A stretch of DNA of 64,000 nucleotides from Plumapathes pennacea (GCA_964036295.1 OZ038469.1:7084067-7148066), one strand, 5' to 3'. Counted from the first letter of the stretch, positions 39,577 to 51,232 are shown. The notes: generated by a model not told the origin, from the sequence alone. Numbers and translations are program-made.

Positions 39577-42500
39577 CATCAATGGTCTGAGAGACCCCAC
39601 TAAAAGAGCGGCTTTTATACGCTGGTTAAGACAGTCTGATCCTGATCTGGTTTGTGTCCAAGAGACGCACTCCATCTCAGATGTTGAGATACGCTCATGG
39701 TTTTCTTCCTCGGGTTATCTCTTTTCTGCCTCTCATGGGTCAAGTAAATCATCTGGCGTTTGCATTCTTCATAAATCTCCTTATAAATTAGTTGATGTAA
39801 CAAGAGACGACTCTGGGCGTTTTCTTCTTTGTAGATTCGATTACGCTGGCAAGTTCTTTCAACTTGCCAACATTTATGCGCCAAATCGTAATCCTGCTCG
39901 CGATGACTTCTTCGAAGACATCTCGGCCTGCCTTGATGCTTCTACCCCAATCATTCTAGCTGGGGACTTCAATGCTGTTTTTAATCCTGATGTTGACAGA
40001 AGAGGGGGCTCACCCTCCGCCTCTAGGGAGAGTACCACTACCCTCTCTGACCTATTCGAGCTTTGTGGTTGCTCTGACATCTGGAGATACTTACACCCTC
40101 AATCAAGAAAGTTCTCCTGGACCAAATCAGACGGCTCGATTGCTTCCCGTGTTGACTTAATCGGTTGCCCGTTTGATTGGGTCCCAAGCGCTCAGTCCTG
40201 TGATTTCATTGTTTGCCCTTATTCAGATCATTGTGCCTCCCTTTTTACCTTTTGTCTTCCGGAATCCATGCCTCGGGGTCCGGGATATTGGAAACTGAAT
40301 GCTTCTGTTCTTGAAGAATCTGACTATGTCGACTCTGTTACGTCCTTTTGGATCCTCTGGCAGGGTAGAAAGTCCTCTTACTCGTCTTTACTTAACTGGT
40401 GGGACTCTGGCAAACTAAAAATCAAGAATCTCACACTAGACTACTGCAAAAGAAAGGCTGAGGTCTCAAAGCAAGATCGCTCTCGCCTTACTGACAAAGC
40501 CTCTGAGTACAAGTCCCAGATAGACGGGGGTAACCTATCAGTGTTGCCAGATTACAAAAGCATACTGGAGTCTTTAAAATCTCTTGATGCTGAGGAAATA
40601 AAAGGAGCCCAAGTTCGCTCCCGCATTAAATGGGCCGAAGAAGGCGAGACCTCCTCCGCTTTCTTTTGTCGGTTGGAGAAAAGACATGCTAAGAACAGAT
40701 GGTTTTCAGCTGTCCGCAACGTAGATGGCTCATATACTTCGGACTTATCCGGGATTATGAATGCCTGGTCCTCTTTTTATCGCGATCTATTTTCCGCGGC
40801 TCCAGTCATCCCGTCTGCTCAAGATGAGATGCTCGACAAATTAGAAACTCGCCTGTCCGATTCAGAAGCAGCTAGCTGTGAAGGCCTTCTCACGACGGCT
40901 GAAGTCATGGAAGCCTTAAAGGGCATGAGCCACAACAAATCCCCTGGTTTAGACGGCCTAACTCCCGAATTTTACCTAAAATTTTGGGCGTGTCTCGGCC
41001 AAGACCTTGTCGATGTCATCAACCATGGGTACGCCACTGGGTCTCTTACTCTATCTCAACGTAGAGGTCTCATCTCCCTCCTCTTTAAGAAGGGAGATCG
41101 TTTCGACATGGCTAATTGGAGACCAATCACCCTCCTGTGCTCTGATTATAAAATAGCTTCCCGATGTATTGCTGGTCGGTTACTCAAAGTGATCTCCTCC
41201 GTGGTTGCCCCTGACCAAACTTGCGGTGTGCCTGGACGGTACATAGGAGAGAATGTTGCATTACTCCGCGACGTTGTTTCCTTTGCTTCCGAAAACAATG
41301 TCCAGGTGGCTATCCTATCATTGGATCAGAAAAAAGCCTTTGACCGAGTTGATTGGTCTTTCTTGTTTAAGACCCTGCGCGCGATGGGCTTCGGTCCGTC
41401 TTTCCTTGCCTGGGTTAAACTCTTTTACACTAACCCTCAAAGCGCCGTATTAGTAAACGGTTACACCTCCGATTTTTTTACCCTCACTCGCGGCGTCCGA
41501 CAAGGTTGCCCTCTGTCTCCTCTCTTATACGTACTTGTTGCTGAAGTTCTAGCATGCAACATCCGTGCTGACACCCGTATCAAAGGGATCACTCTTCCCA
41601 GCCATCATAATGTCTCTGTCCTGTCCCAATATGCTGATGATACTTCAGTTATTGTAGGGTCAGACGAATCCATCCTAGCCACTTTCGAAGTTTACGCTAA
41701 ATATGAGGATGCTTCGGGCGCCAAACTCAACCTTGAAAAGTGTAAAGGGTTGTGGCTTGGCTCCTGGTCCGGCCGAACCACAAAGCCCGTCGATCTGGAC
41801 TGGACCTCCGAAAAACTGAAAACTCTTGGGGTCTTCGTTGGTCCAGGTAATCTGGACCACGCTAATTGGGATCCCCGTTTGGAGGCCATAGACAATGTCT
41901 TCAACTCCTGGCGCCAACGTGCACTTTCTTTGCAGGGCAAGACGGTGGTAATCAACACCCTCGCCCTCTCCAAGTTGTGGTACGTTGCCTCCCTCATCTC
42001 TGTACCTTCCTGGGTGACCACCCATGTTAAACGATCCTTGTTTAATTTTTTCTGGAGTGGGAAGCGTGACCTAGTTGCCAGAAAGGTAGTCAACCTTCCC
42101 AAAACATTAGGAGGCTTTAACGTGGTTGATGTGGAGATGAAGATTGCTGGTCTACATGCCATGTGGATCAAGCGCTTTTTCTCGTCCTCTCACCATTGGC
42201 GGTCTTTCCTTCTCTATTGGATGCCCGACTTTGAGCAGTTTCTCCTCTCTCCAACTGTTGTCCCGGATTCTCTGCCATCCTTCTACCAAAGCGTCCTGTC
42301 CTCATGGATTGCCTTGGATGGTGGCTCCTTGCCCGGGTCGGTTTCACCGTGCATTTCTTGCCATTCTGGGGACCAGTCGATCCCTCTTGCAAACTTATCT
42401 TCCAAGATTGGTTACTCGATCCTACTAGAGCGTAACCCTCCACTCCCTAACTGTGTTACGCACTTTCAACCACACTTTGGTGACCTGTACTGGTCTGGCA

Positions 42501-43054
42501 CCTGGCCACAGGTACACTCCTTCCCTATGGATCGAGTTGTTCTAGACCTTGCCTGGAAGTCCGCTCATGGCGTTCTCTACACTGCACAACGCTTAATCTC
42601 TTTCGGCTATAATTACGACCCGAATTGCTTTTGCAAAGCCCCTCTAGAAACATTAGAGCATCTTTTTTTCTACTGTCCATTGGCGCAAAGCGGCATTGAC
42701 TGGATACAGTACCAACTACTGTCTGCCGTTCCCGTTGCGCCAAACATCTTGTGCCGTCACGTTCTCTTTGGTTTCAATCCAGACGAACTCTTAGCTGTAC
42801 CACCTGTATTCATATATTTGTTGCACTTATTGAAGTACTTTGTGTGGCTTGCCCGTAACGATTTTCGTTTCCGTAATGTATCTCCGTCGGCAGTTCACCT
42901 GGTACAGTCCATCAAGGCACGCCTGCAGTTCAATCTTAGCGTATTTTCCCGACGATTTAAATCCAACACTGCCAAGAGGCGTTTTGTTCGTCTGTGGGGG
43001 GGTCGTGGGCGATTTGCCAGCATTGCCAACGACTCCATTGTTGTTCATGTCTAA
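39554..43054 (+). CDS. LINE ORF2 protein, U1 family, copy B
   Basis: One change from copy A, N380K, in the linker between endonuclease and RT. Catalytic residues are intact. Confidence 0.95.
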   Translation: MASLLSVNINGLRDPTKRAAFIRWLRQSDPDLVCVQETHSISDVEIRSWFSSSGYLFSASHGSSKSSGVCILHKSPYKLVDVTRDDSGRFLLCRFDYAGKFFQLANIYAPNRNPARDDFFEDISACLDASTPIILAGDFNAVFNPDVDRRGGSPSASRESTTTLSDLFELCGCSDIWRYLHPQSRKFSWTKSDGSIASRVDLIGCPFDWVPSAQSCDFIVCPYSDHCASLFTFCLPESMPRGPGYWKLNASVLEESDYVDSVTSFWILWQGRKSSYSSLLNWWDSGKLKIKNLTLDYCKRKAEVSKQDRSRLTDKASEYKSQIDGGNLSVLPDYKSILESLKSLDAEEIKGAQVRSRIKWAEEGETSSAFFCRLEKRHAKNRWFSAVRNVDGSYTSDLSGIMNAWSSFYRDLFSAAPVIPSAQDEMLDKLETRLSDSEAASCEGLLTTAEVMEALKGMSHNKSPGLDGLTPEFYLKFWACLGQDLVDVINHGYATGSLTLSQRRGLISLLFKKGDRFDMANWRPITLLCSDYKIASRCIAGRLLKVISSVVAPDQTCGVPGRYIGENVALLRDVVSFASENNVQVAILSLDQKKAFDRVDWSFLFKTLRAMGFGPSFLAWVKLFYTNPQSAVLVNGYTSDFFTLTRGVRQGCPLSPLLYVLVAEVLACNIRADTRIKGITLPSHHNVSVLSQYADDTSVIVGSDESILATFEVYAKYEDASGAKLNLEKCKGLWLGSWSGRTTKPVDLDWTSEKLKTLGVFVGPGNLDHANWDPRLEAIDNVFNSWRQRALSLQGKTVVINTLALSKLWYVASLISVPSWVTTHVKRSLFNFFWSGKRDLVARKVVNLPKTLGGFNVVDVEMKIAGLHAMWIKRFFSSSHHWRSFLLYWMPDFEQFLLSPTVVPDSLPSFYQSVLSSWIALDGGSLPGSVSPCISCHSGDQSIPLANLSSKIGYSILLERNPPLPNCVTHFQPHFGDLYWSGTWPQVHSFPMDRVVLDLAWKSAHGVLYTAQRLISFGYNYDPNCFCKAPLETLEHLFFYCPLAQSGIDWIQYQLLSAVPVAPNILCRHVLFGFNPDELLAVPPVFIYLLHLLKYFVWLARNDFRFRNVSPSAVHLVQSIKARLQFNLSVFSRRFKSNTAKRRFVRLWGGRGRFASIANDSIVVHV

Positions 43055-43112
43055 AATATAAAAGAAAATAAAAGAATTTATCGTCAATTAAGATCGTATA
43101 TATATTGTCCTT

Positions 43113-43186
43113 GTGATCTGTATTGTATGTCCGTACGTGTAGAATGTTATATGTGGGTTTGGCCAGGTTCGATTCCTGGAGTTCAC
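43113..43186 (+). other. tRNA-like segment in 3'UTR, copy B
   Basis: Same T-arm and acceptor-like pairing as copy A. Confidence 0.6.
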
Positions 43187-43280
43187 TTTTTCTGTAGCTG
43201 GTGCTACCCATGTGCCCTGTCCTGCACACTATGCTGAGAACTGCACACCCCTTCTCACTAGTGACTAAAACATAAAAAAA

Positions 43281-43367
43281 ACTTACCTGACGCGGGAGGT
43301 ACTGTGATCATGGAGGCAGTCCTCTCAGGGTGAGGCCCTTTCATTGCACTTGGACTGGGTTGACCCC

Positions 43368-43399
<32 letters not shown>

Positions 43400-43442
43400 T
43401 ATAATTTCTGGTAGTGGGGACCTGCGTTCGCGCTCGTCCCCT
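43281..43442 (+). pseudogene. U1 snRNA nt 3-164 downstream of copy B
   Basis: Nearly whole U1 body without promoter. Confidence 0.92.
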
Positions 43443-43963
43443 TCCAAAAGAAGTAAAGAAGAAATTAAGAAAAAAAGACGGTGACTAGCATGTCGTGTTT
43501 GATTTTGTCTTGCAGCAGAAACGTTGAAGAAGAAGAAAGGCAAGTGGGGACTAAAAACAAACCATATGTTCATTCACGTGCTCATGTTCACTGTCAATCG
43601 TCTGGTACGTGTGACAATTTTTATTTCTCCCGTTCTGGCGCCTCTTGGTACTTTTTGAACGACTTGTTGGGCTCGAAGTTTAGGTGTTAATGGAACGTTT
43701 TATGTTCATTGTTGACAGTGGAACGTGCAAATTCGTCACAAGGACAAGCGCACGTCCGTGCGCGCGCGCGCGCGCGTGCGTGCGTGCAAGCGCTTGTCAC
43801 TTATAATTGCAGAAAAGATCTCGATCTGTGTGATTTTTTGTTCTTTTGTTGTTTAAAAAAACAACCCTACACATCTTTTTTCGTACACTGCAAAATTTGA
43901 ACTCTTCAGGCCGCAAACTGACGGAGTACCGGGCGGTTTTGTGTGAGAAAAATGAAAAAGGAA

Positions 43964-43985
43964 GCCTACGACACGGGGTATTCCC

Positions 43986-44020
<35 letters not shown>

Positions 44021-44081
44021 CCGGGCTTAACTTCGGTGATCGGACGAGAACCGGTGTTTTCCCGGTGGTATGGTCGTAGGC
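43964..44081 (-). rRNA. 5S rRNA, copy 16
   Basis: Full length; the CG tract before it is 2 bp shorter than the long type. Confidence 0.96.
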
Positions 44082-44267
44082 GAGAGTATTGGCGTCAAAT
44101 TTAGCATGTTATGGCGACTGTCGATTAACGAGAGGAGGCCTGGGACTAAGTGTCTTGCCTCCACATACATGGGGACTTGTGGTGGCCGCGAGGAACTGGG
44201 GGAAAACGAATACCACATGTAGGGAGATTTTGTGGCGGACGGCCACCCTAAGAAACTAGAAGTCGGT

Positions 44268-44455
44268 ATCGCTTCTCGGCCTTATGGCTAAGATCAAGTG
44301 TAGTATCTGTTCTTATCAGCTTAATATCTGATACGCTGCTCATTGAGTGGCTCAAATATTAAACTGATTTTTGGAACTGGGCTGTGGAATAGAGGCTTGC
44401 CTCGTCCCAGCCACGGGTTGTCTCGGTATAGCACTACCTCCGAGTACGGCCCACT
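44268..44455 (+). ncRNA. U2 snRNA, copy 16
   Basis: Intact. Confidence 0.95.
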
Positions 44456-44647
44456 CCCCTCCGGGGGAACCCAATAAAAGCAAAGAGAACATTGAGATAA
44501 AGGCCTGGGCCCCTAGTGCGTCGGTTCTGGCACACTTTAGCATGCAAGGCGGCATAGAATGGACGCTTGAAAGGGTGGAAGGGTCGTCCCATAAGGAAGG
44601 AAGCGGATGTGCGGTCGGCTCAGTTGTTTTGTGGACAAAACAACTTC

Positions 44648-44666
44648 ATACTTACCTGACGCGGGA
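44648..44666 (+). pseudogene. U1 snRNA 5' fragment (nt 1-19), split by LINE copy C
   Basis: Same junction as at 924. Confidence 0.95.
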
Positions 44667-45072
44667 CTATCGTTTTGGCGCGGGTTCAAGTCGCTGGAGT
44701 TACATCCAAGTTCATTCAAGCAAAGGATTTTGTAAGCCCTTCTTCTTTTTTCTTTTCTCTTTCCTTCTCTTGTTTGTTTTTTTGCGGCCACCCTCCTGGG
44801 GACTCCATGCTCAGTGCCTAGCACTGTAACCCAGGGTAACCGCTTTTCCTCTAATTTCTCGTATTCAACGCTCAACGGATTTATGCTCCGAATATTCGTA
44901 GCGGGAACCTCCATATTCCTGTAGAATATTCGGTAACGTTGACTTGAATACCTAGCTCGCTCGGGTTCTTCCGACGAGTCCTTCTTGCTTCCCGAAAGTC
45001 TTTCGGGATTTTTCGTCGCCAAGTTTGGCTCAATCGTCAGCGTTTTTCGCCATATTCTGCAAATTTTGCAAA

Positions 45073-46365
45073 ATGGCGCTTCGACGTTTGCGTACCCTTA
45101 CGGCTCACGTACCTTCTCCACTCGGTATGGTTGACCGAAAGGTTTTTTTGGATGCTCTTCTAAAGAGCACACCTAAAGAAGCAGTAAAGTGTGTGCAAGA
45201 CATGCACGGGTATTTTCGAGTCACTTTCATCTCGGAAGAGACAAAAGATCTCTTTGCTTCTAATGGTATGACGGTGAAAGGGGTTTCAATCCCTTTACAA
45301 GAGGCCGATGAGGCCACTCTAGTTCGTCTCTATGGGGTACCTTTCGAGGTTCCCGAAGGAAACATCCGAGGCGTCCTAGGAAAATTTGGAAATGTCCTCT
45401 CCCACCAAATGGAGATGGATAAGAAATCTGGGATCCTGACAGGGACGCGCTTGATACGGATCCGACTCACCCAGCCTATCCCAGATAGGCTTTACGTCTT
45501 GAGATATAGGTTCCAAGTATGGTACTCGGGTCAACCGAAAATCTGCCGGGTATGCCAAGTCCAGGGTCATGTGGCCGCACGCTGCCCTAACAAGGGCCTA
45601 TGCCGAGTCTGCCGCCAACCGGGACACACAGCAAAGAACTGTCCTGAGGCAAACACCCTTGTCAGCCAAAATCCCTGGCATACTCGCCTAAGGTCCAATG
45701 CTGCATCTACCAATGTTGCAGATTCTGAAAGGATTGCTGAGCCTCCCAATGTGGAGGCAGTAGCTGATCAGCCTGTTGATGAAGGCGCTACTGAAACAAC
45801 ACCAGAACCAAGTGCTGAAGTCGCAGAAACAGCTACTGAGGGTGGTGATAATGAAGTTGAAATAACTGATGTAGGGGATAGTCCGGAAGTTGTTAATCCT
45901 TCTGGAGCTGAATTGATTATCCCCGAGCTTGTGGCTGATGAGGGTGAGAGAGCTGGTGACTCCGTCAATGTTGAGTCTCCGCATGTTGACGCCGATGCAG
46001 TAGAACATCGTGCCACTTACATGGAAGAAGTAATTGATGAAGGGGTTAGCCCGGAAGCTGTAAGCTGCTCTGGTGCTGAGTTGATTACTCCTGTTAATGA
46101 GGGCGAGAGTGTTGGTGACTCCCCCTCGTCCGAGTCTCCGCTTGTTGATGCCGATGGCTTTATTGTTGTAAGACATCGGGCCACTCGCATACGTGAAGCA
46201 CGAGATCTAAAACTCAGAGCACAAGCTGCCTCTGAAATCTTTTCTCGTTCTCGCCCGTCACGCTCTTCGTCTTGTTCACGTGTCCAATTCAGTTCCTCGT
46301 GTCGCTCCCGTTCCAACTCTCCCGCTGCGAGAGAAAAAACTAAAAACTCTAATGGAGGGTCATAA
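45073..46365 (+). CDS. LINE ORF1 protein, U1 family, copy C
   Basis: Shares A273V and I342N with copy D and has a private A100G. Both zinc knuckles are intact. Confidence 0.9.
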   Translation: MALRRLRTLTAHVPSPLGMVDRKVFLDALLKSTPKEAVKCVQDMHGYFRVTFISEETKDLFASNGMTVKGVSIPLQEADEATLVRLYGVPFEVPEGNIRGVLGKFGNVLSHQMEMDKKSGILTGTRLIRIRLTQPIPDRLYVLRYRFQVWYSGQPKICRVCQVQGHVAARCPNKGLCRVCRQPGHTAKNCPEANTLVSQNPWHTRLRSNAASTNVADSERIAEPPNVEAVADQPVDEGATETTPEPSAEVAETATEGGDNEVEITDVGDSPEVVNPSGAELIIPELVADEGERAGDSVNVESPHVDADAVEHRATYMEEVIDEGVSPEAVSCSGAELITPVNEGESVGDSPSSESPLVDADGFIVVRHRATRIREARDLKLRAQAASEIFSRSRPSRSSSCSRVQFSSSCRSRSNSPAAREKTKNSNGGS

Positions 46366-46819
46366 CTTTTTCATTACTATTACGTTTAAAACCTTAGTTC
46401 ATGTACAATGGGCAATGTCCCATTTAAGAGTAAAGTGGGCAAACCCCCACTCAAAGTTCAGCCGGGTACAGTGGACAAAGTTCCACTTTGTATATAAATT
46501 TATAACACAACGGATAATATCTCACTCAAATATAAAGTGGGCACATCCAAACATAAGGGTACAGTGGGCAAACCCCCACTTTAGGTATATACTAATTCAG
46601 TGGGCAAACCCCCGCTCTAGGTATATATTAATTCAGTGGGCAATGACTCACTTCAAGTATAATTTAATGGTACAGTGGGCAAACCCCCACTTGGGATACA
46701 TAATAGCGCAGGTGGAAAAGTTCCACTTTCAGTTTTATTTAAAAGTACTGCTCAATCTTGAACAGCGGGATATGTACTCCTCATACACTCTATATCATGG
46801 CGTCGCTACTTTCTGTTAA
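46352..46819 (+). CDS. Candidate bridging ORF, copy C
   Basis: Open; one synonymous difference from copies A and B (TTT to TTC). Confidence 0.3.
   Translation: MEGHNFFITITFKTLVHVQWAMSHLRVKWANPHSKFSRVQWTKFHFVYKFITQRIISHSNIKWAHPNIRVQWANPHFRYILIQWANPRSRYILIQWAMTHFKYNLMVQWANPHLGYIIAQVEKFHFQFYLKVLLNLEQRDMYSSYTLYHGVATFC
46407..46727 (+). repeat. Inter-ORF hairpin array, copy C
   Basis: All eight stems unchanged; the one base difference from copy A falls between hairpins. Confidence 0.85.
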
Positions 46820-49800
46820 CATCAATGGTCTGAGAGACCCCACTAAAAGAGCGGCTTTTATACGCTGGTTAAGACAGTCTGATCCTGATCTGGTTTGTGT
46901 CCAAGAGACGCACTCCATCTCAGATGTTGAGATACGCTCATGGTTTTCTTCCTCGGGTTATCTCTTTTCTGCCTCTCATGGGTCAAGTAAATCATCTGGC
47001 GTTTGCATTCTTCATAAATCTCCTTATAAATTAGTTGATGTAACAAGAGACGACTCTGGGCGTTTTCTTCTTTGTAGATTCGATTACGCTGGCAAGTTCT
47101 TTCAACTTGCCAACATTTATGCGCCAAATCGTAATCCTGCTCGCGATGACTTCTTCGAAGACATCTCGGCCTGCCTTGATGCTTCTACCCCAATCATTCT
47201 AGCTGGGGACTTCAATGCTGTTTTTAATCCTGATGTTGACAGAAGAGGGGGCTCACCCTCCGCCTCTAGGGAGAGTACCACTACCCTCTCTGACCTATTC
47301 GAGCTTTGTGGTTGCTCTGACATCTGGAGATACTTACACCCTCAATCAAGAAAGTTCTCCTGGACCAAATCAGACGGCTCGATTGCTTCCCGTGTTGACT
47401 TAATCGGTTGCCCGTTTGATTGGGTCCCAAGCGCTCAGTCTTGTGATTTCATTGTTTGCCCTTATTCAGATCATTGTGCCTCCCTTTTTACCTTTTGTCT
47501 TCCGGAATCCATGCCTCGGGGTCCGGGATATTGGAAACTGAATGCTTCTGTTCTTGAAGAATCTGACTATGTCGACTCTGTTACGTCCTTTTGGATCCTC
47601 TGGCAGGGTAGAAAGTCCTCTTACTCGTCTTTACTTAACTGGTGGGACTCTGGCAAACTAAAAATCAAGAATCTCACACTAGACTACTGCAAAAGAAAGG
47701 CTGAGGTCCCAAAGCAAGATCGCTCTCGCCTTACTGACAAAGCCTCTGAGTACAAGTCCCAGATAGACGGGGGTAACCTATCAGTGTTGCCAGATTACAA
47801 AAGCATACTGGAGTCTTTAAAATCTCTTGATGCTGAGGAAATAAAAGGAGCCCAAGTTCGCTCCCGCATTAAATGGGCCGAAGAAGGCGAGACCTCCTCC
47901 GCTTTCTTTTGTCGGTTGGAGAAAAGACATGCTAACAACAGATGGTTTTCAGCTGTCCGCAACGTAGATGGCTCATATACTTCGGACTTATCCGGGATTA
48001 TGAATGCCTGGTCCTCTTTTTATCGCGATCTATTTTCCGCGGCTCCAGTCATCCCGTCTGCTCAAGATGAGATGCTCGACAAATTAGAAACTCGCCTGTC
48101 CGATTCAGAAGCAGCTAGCTGTGAAGGCCTTCTCACGACGGCTGAAGTCATGGAAGCCTTAAAAGGCATGAGCCACAACAAATCCCCTGGTTTAGACGGC
48201 CTAACTCCCGAATTTTACCTAAAATTTTGGGCGTGTCTCGGCCAAGACCTTGTCGATGTCATCAACCATGGGTACGCCACTGGGTCTCTTACTCTATCTC
48301 AACGTAGAGGTCTCATCTCCCTCCTCTTTAAGAAGGGAGATCGTTTCGACATGGCTAATTGGAGACCAATCACCCTCCTGTGCTCTGATTATAAAATAGC
48401 TTCCCGATGTATTGCTGGTCGGTTACTCAAAGTGATCTCCTCCGTGGTTGCCCCTGACCAAACTTGCGGTGTGCCTGGACGGTACATAGGAGAGAATGTT
48501 GCATTACTCCGCGACGTTGTTTCCTTTGCTTCTGAAAACAATGTCCAGGTGGCTATCCTATCATTGGATCAGAAAAAAGCCTTTGACCGAGTTGATTGGT
48601 CTTTCTTGTTTAAGACCCTGCGCGCGATGGGCTTCGGTCCGTCTTTCCTTGCCTGGGTTAAACTCTTTTACACTAACCCTCAAAGCGCCGTATTAGTAAA
48701 CGGTTACACCTCCGATTTTTTTACCCTCACTCGCGGCGTCCGACAAGGTTGCCCTCTGTCTCCTCTCTTATACGTACTTGTTGCTGAAGTTCTAGCATGC
48801 AACATCCGTGCTGACACCCGTATCAAAGGGATCACTCTTCCCAGCCATCATAATGTCTCTGTCCTGTCCCAATATGCTGATGATACTTCAGTTATTGTAG
48901 GGTCAGACGAATCCATCCTAGCCACTTTCGAAGTTTACGCTAAATATGAGGATGCTTCGGGCGCCAAACTCAACCTTGAAAAGTGTAAAGGGTTGTGGCT
49001 TGGCTCCTGGTTCGGCCGAACCACAAAGCCCGTCGATCTGGACTGGACCTCCGAAAAACTGAAAACTCTTGGGGTCTTCGTTGGTCCAGGTAATCTGGAC
49101 CACGCTAATTGGGATCCCCGTTTGGAGGCCATAGACAATGTCTTCAACTCCTGGCGCCAACGTGCACTTTCTTTGCAGGGCAAGACGGTGGTAATCAACA
49201 CCCTCGCCCTCTCCAAGTTGTGGTACGTTGCCTCCCTCATCTCTGTACCTTCCTGGGTGACCACCCATGTTAAACGATCCTTGTTTAATTTTTTCTGGAG
49301 TGGGAAGCGTGACCTAGTTGCCAGAAAGGTAGTCAACCTTCCCAAAACATTAGGAGGCTTTAACGTGGTTGATGTGGAGATGAAGATTGCTGGTCTACAT
49401 GCCATGTGGATCAAGCGCTTTTTCTCGTCCTCTCACCATTGGCGGTCTTTCCTTCTCTATTGGATGCCCGACTTTGAGCAGTTTCTCCTCTCTCCAACTG
49501 TTGTCCCGGATTCTCTGCCATCCTTCTACCAAAGCGTCCTGTCCTCATGGATTGCCTTGGATGGTGGCTCCTTGCCCGGGTCGGTTTCTCCGTGCATTTC
49601 TTGCCATTCTGGGGACCAGTCGATCCCTCTTGCAAACTTATCTTCCAAGATTGGTTACTCGATCCTGCTAGAGCGTAACCCTCCACTCCCTAACTGTGTT
49701 ACGCACTTTCAACCACACTTTGGTGACCTGTACTGGTCTGGCACCTGGCCACAGGTACACTCCTTCCCTATGGATCGAGTTGTTCTAGACCTTGCCTGGA

Positions 49801-50297
49801 AGTCCGCTCATGGCGTTCTCTACACTGCACAACGCTTAATCTCTTTCGGCTATAATTACGACCCGAATTGCTTTTGCAAAGCCCCTCTAGAAACATTAGA
49901 GCATCTTTTTTTCTACTGTCCATTGGCGCAAAGCGGCATTGACTGGATACAGTACCAACTACTGTCTGCCGTTCCCGTTGCGCCAAACATCTTGTGCCGT
50001 CACGTTCTCTTTGGTTTCAATCCAGACGAACTCTTAGCTGTACCACCTGTATTCATATATTTGTTGCACTTATTGAAGTACTTTGTGTGGCTTGCCCGTA
50101 ACGATTTTCGTTTCCGTAATGTATCTCCGTCGGCAGTTCACCTGGTACAGTCCATCAAGGCACGCCTGCAGTTCAATCTCAGCGTATTTTCCCGACGATT
50201 TAAATCCATCGCTGCCAAGAGGCGTTTTGTTCGTCTGTGGGGGGGTCGTGGGCGATTTGCCAGCATTGCCAACGACTCCATTGTTGTTCATGTCTAA
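46797..50297 (+). CDS. LINE ORF2 protein, U1 family, copy C
   Basis: Relative to copy A: S305P (private), and S739F, N1138I and T1139A (shared with D). RT and endonuclease motifs are unchanged. Confidence 0.95.
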   Translation: MASLLSVNINGLRDPTKRAAFIRWLRQSDPDLVCVQETHSISDVEIRSWFSSSGYLFSASHGSSKSSGVCILHKSPYKLVDVTRDDSGRFLLCRFDYAGKFFQLANIYAPNRNPARDDFFEDISACLDASTPIILAGDFNAVFNPDVDRRGGSPSASRESTTTLSDLFELCGCSDIWRYLHPQSRKFSWTKSDGSIASRVDLIGCPFDWVPSAQSCDFIVCPYSDHCASLFTFCLPESMPRGPGYWKLNASVLEESDYVDSVTSFWILWQGRKSSYSSLLNWWDSGKLKIKNLTLDYCKRKAEVPKQDRSRLTDKASEYKSQIDGGNLSVLPDYKSILESLKSLDAEEIKGAQVRSRIKWAEEGETSSAFFCRLEKRHANNRWFSAVRNVDGSYTSDLSGIMNAWSSFYRDLFSAAPVIPSAQDEMLDKLETRLSDSEAASCEGLLTTAEVMEALKGMSHNKSPGLDGLTPEFYLKFWACLGQDLVDVINHGYATGSLTLSQRRGLISLLFKKGDRFDMANWRPITLLCSDYKIASRCIAGRLLKVISSVVAPDQTCGVPGRYIGENVALLRDVVSFASENNVQVAILSLDQKKAFDRVDWSFLFKTLRAMGFGPSFLAWVKLFYTNPQSAVLVNGYTSDFFTLTRGVRQGCPLSPLLYVLVAEVLACNIRADTRIKGITLPSHHNVSVLSQYADDTSVIVGSDESILATFEVYAKYEDASGAKLNLEKCKGLWLGSWFGRTTKPVDLDWTSEKLKTLGVFVGPGNLDHANWDPRLEAIDNVFNSWRQRALSLQGKTVVINTLALSKLWYVASLISVPSWVTTHVKRSLFNFFWSGKRDLVARKVVNLPKTLGGFNVVDVEMKIAGLHAMWIKRFFSSSHHWRSFLLYWMPDFEQFLLSPTVVPDSLPSFYQSVLSSWIALDGGSLPGSVSPCISCHSGDQSIPLANLSSKIGYSILLERNPPLPNCVTHFQPHFGDLYWSGTWPQVHSFPMDRVVLDLAWKSAHGVLYTAQRLISFGYNYDPNCFCKAPLETLEHLFFYCPLAQSGIDWIQYQLLSAVPVAPNILCRHVLFGFNPDELLAVPPVFIYLLHLLKYFVWLARNDFRFRNVSPSAVHLVQSIKARLQFNLSVFSRRFKSIAAKRRFVRLWGGRGRFASIANDSIVVHV

Positions 50298-50355
50298 AAT
50301 ATAAAAGAAAATAAAAGAATTTATCGTCAATTAAGATCGTATATATATTGTCCTT

Positions 50356-50429
50356 GTGATCTGTATTGTATGTCCGTACGTGTAGAATGTTATATGTGGG
50401 TTTGGCCAGGTTCGATTCCTGGAGTTCAC
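50356..50429 (+). other. tRNA-like segment in 3'UTR, copy C
   Basis: Same as copy A. Confidence 0.6.
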
Positions 50430-50525
50430 TTTTTCTGTAGCTGGTGCTACCCATGTGCCCTGTCCTGCACACTATGCTGAGAACTGCACACCCCTTCTCA
50501 CTAGTGACTAAAACATAAAAAAAAA

Positions 50526-50612
50526 ACTTACCTGACGCGGGAGGTACTGTGATCATGGAGGCAGTCCTCTCAGGGTGAGGCCCTTTCATTGCACTTGGAC
50601 TGGGTTGACCCC

Positions 50613-50644
<32 letters not shown>

Positions 50645-50687
50645 TATAATTTCTGGTAGTGGGGACCTGCGTTCGCGCTCGTCCCCT
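50526..50687 (+). pseudogene. U1 snRNA nt 3-164 downstream of copy C
   Basis: Nearly whole U1 body without promoter. Confidence 0.92.
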
Positions 50688-51210
50688 TCCAAAAGAAGTA
50701 AAGAAGAAATTAAGAAAAAAAGACGGTGACTAGCATGTCGTGTTTGATTTTGTCTTGCAGCAGAAACGTTGAAGAAGAAGAAAGGCAAGTGGGGACTAAA
50801 AACAAACCATATGTTCATTCACGTGCTCATGTTCACTGTCAATCGTCTGGTACGTGTGACAATTTTTATTTCTCCCGTTCTGGCGCCTCTTGGTACTTTT
50901 TGAACGACTTGTTGGGCTCGAAGTTTAGGTGTTAATGGAACGTTTTATGTTCATTGTTGACAGTGGAACGTGCAAATTCGTCACAAGGACAAGCGCACGT
51001 CCGTGCGCGCGCGCGCGCGCGCGTGCGTGCGTGCAAGCGCTTGTCACTTATAATTGCAGAAAAGATCTCGATCTGTGTGATTTTTTGTTCTTTTGTTGTT
51101 TAAAAAAACAACCCTACACATCTTTTTTCGTACACTGCAAAATTTGAACTCTTCAGGCCGCAAACTGACGGAGTACCGGGCGGTTTTGTGTGAGAAAAAT
51201 GAAAAAGGAA

Positions 51211-51232
51211 GCCTACGACACGGGGTATTCCC

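Larger units (their letters stand above)
37424..43280 (+). mobile_element. U1 snRNA-targeted LINE, copy B (full length)
   Basis: Nearest to copy A; one amino-acid difference was found in the two main ORFs together. Same 16-17 bp target duplication. Confidence 0.93.
44667..50525 (+). mobile_element. U1 snRNA-targeted LINE, copy C (full length)
   Basis: Belongs with copy D to a second sublineage. The A tail is about two longer than in A and B. Confidence 0.93.
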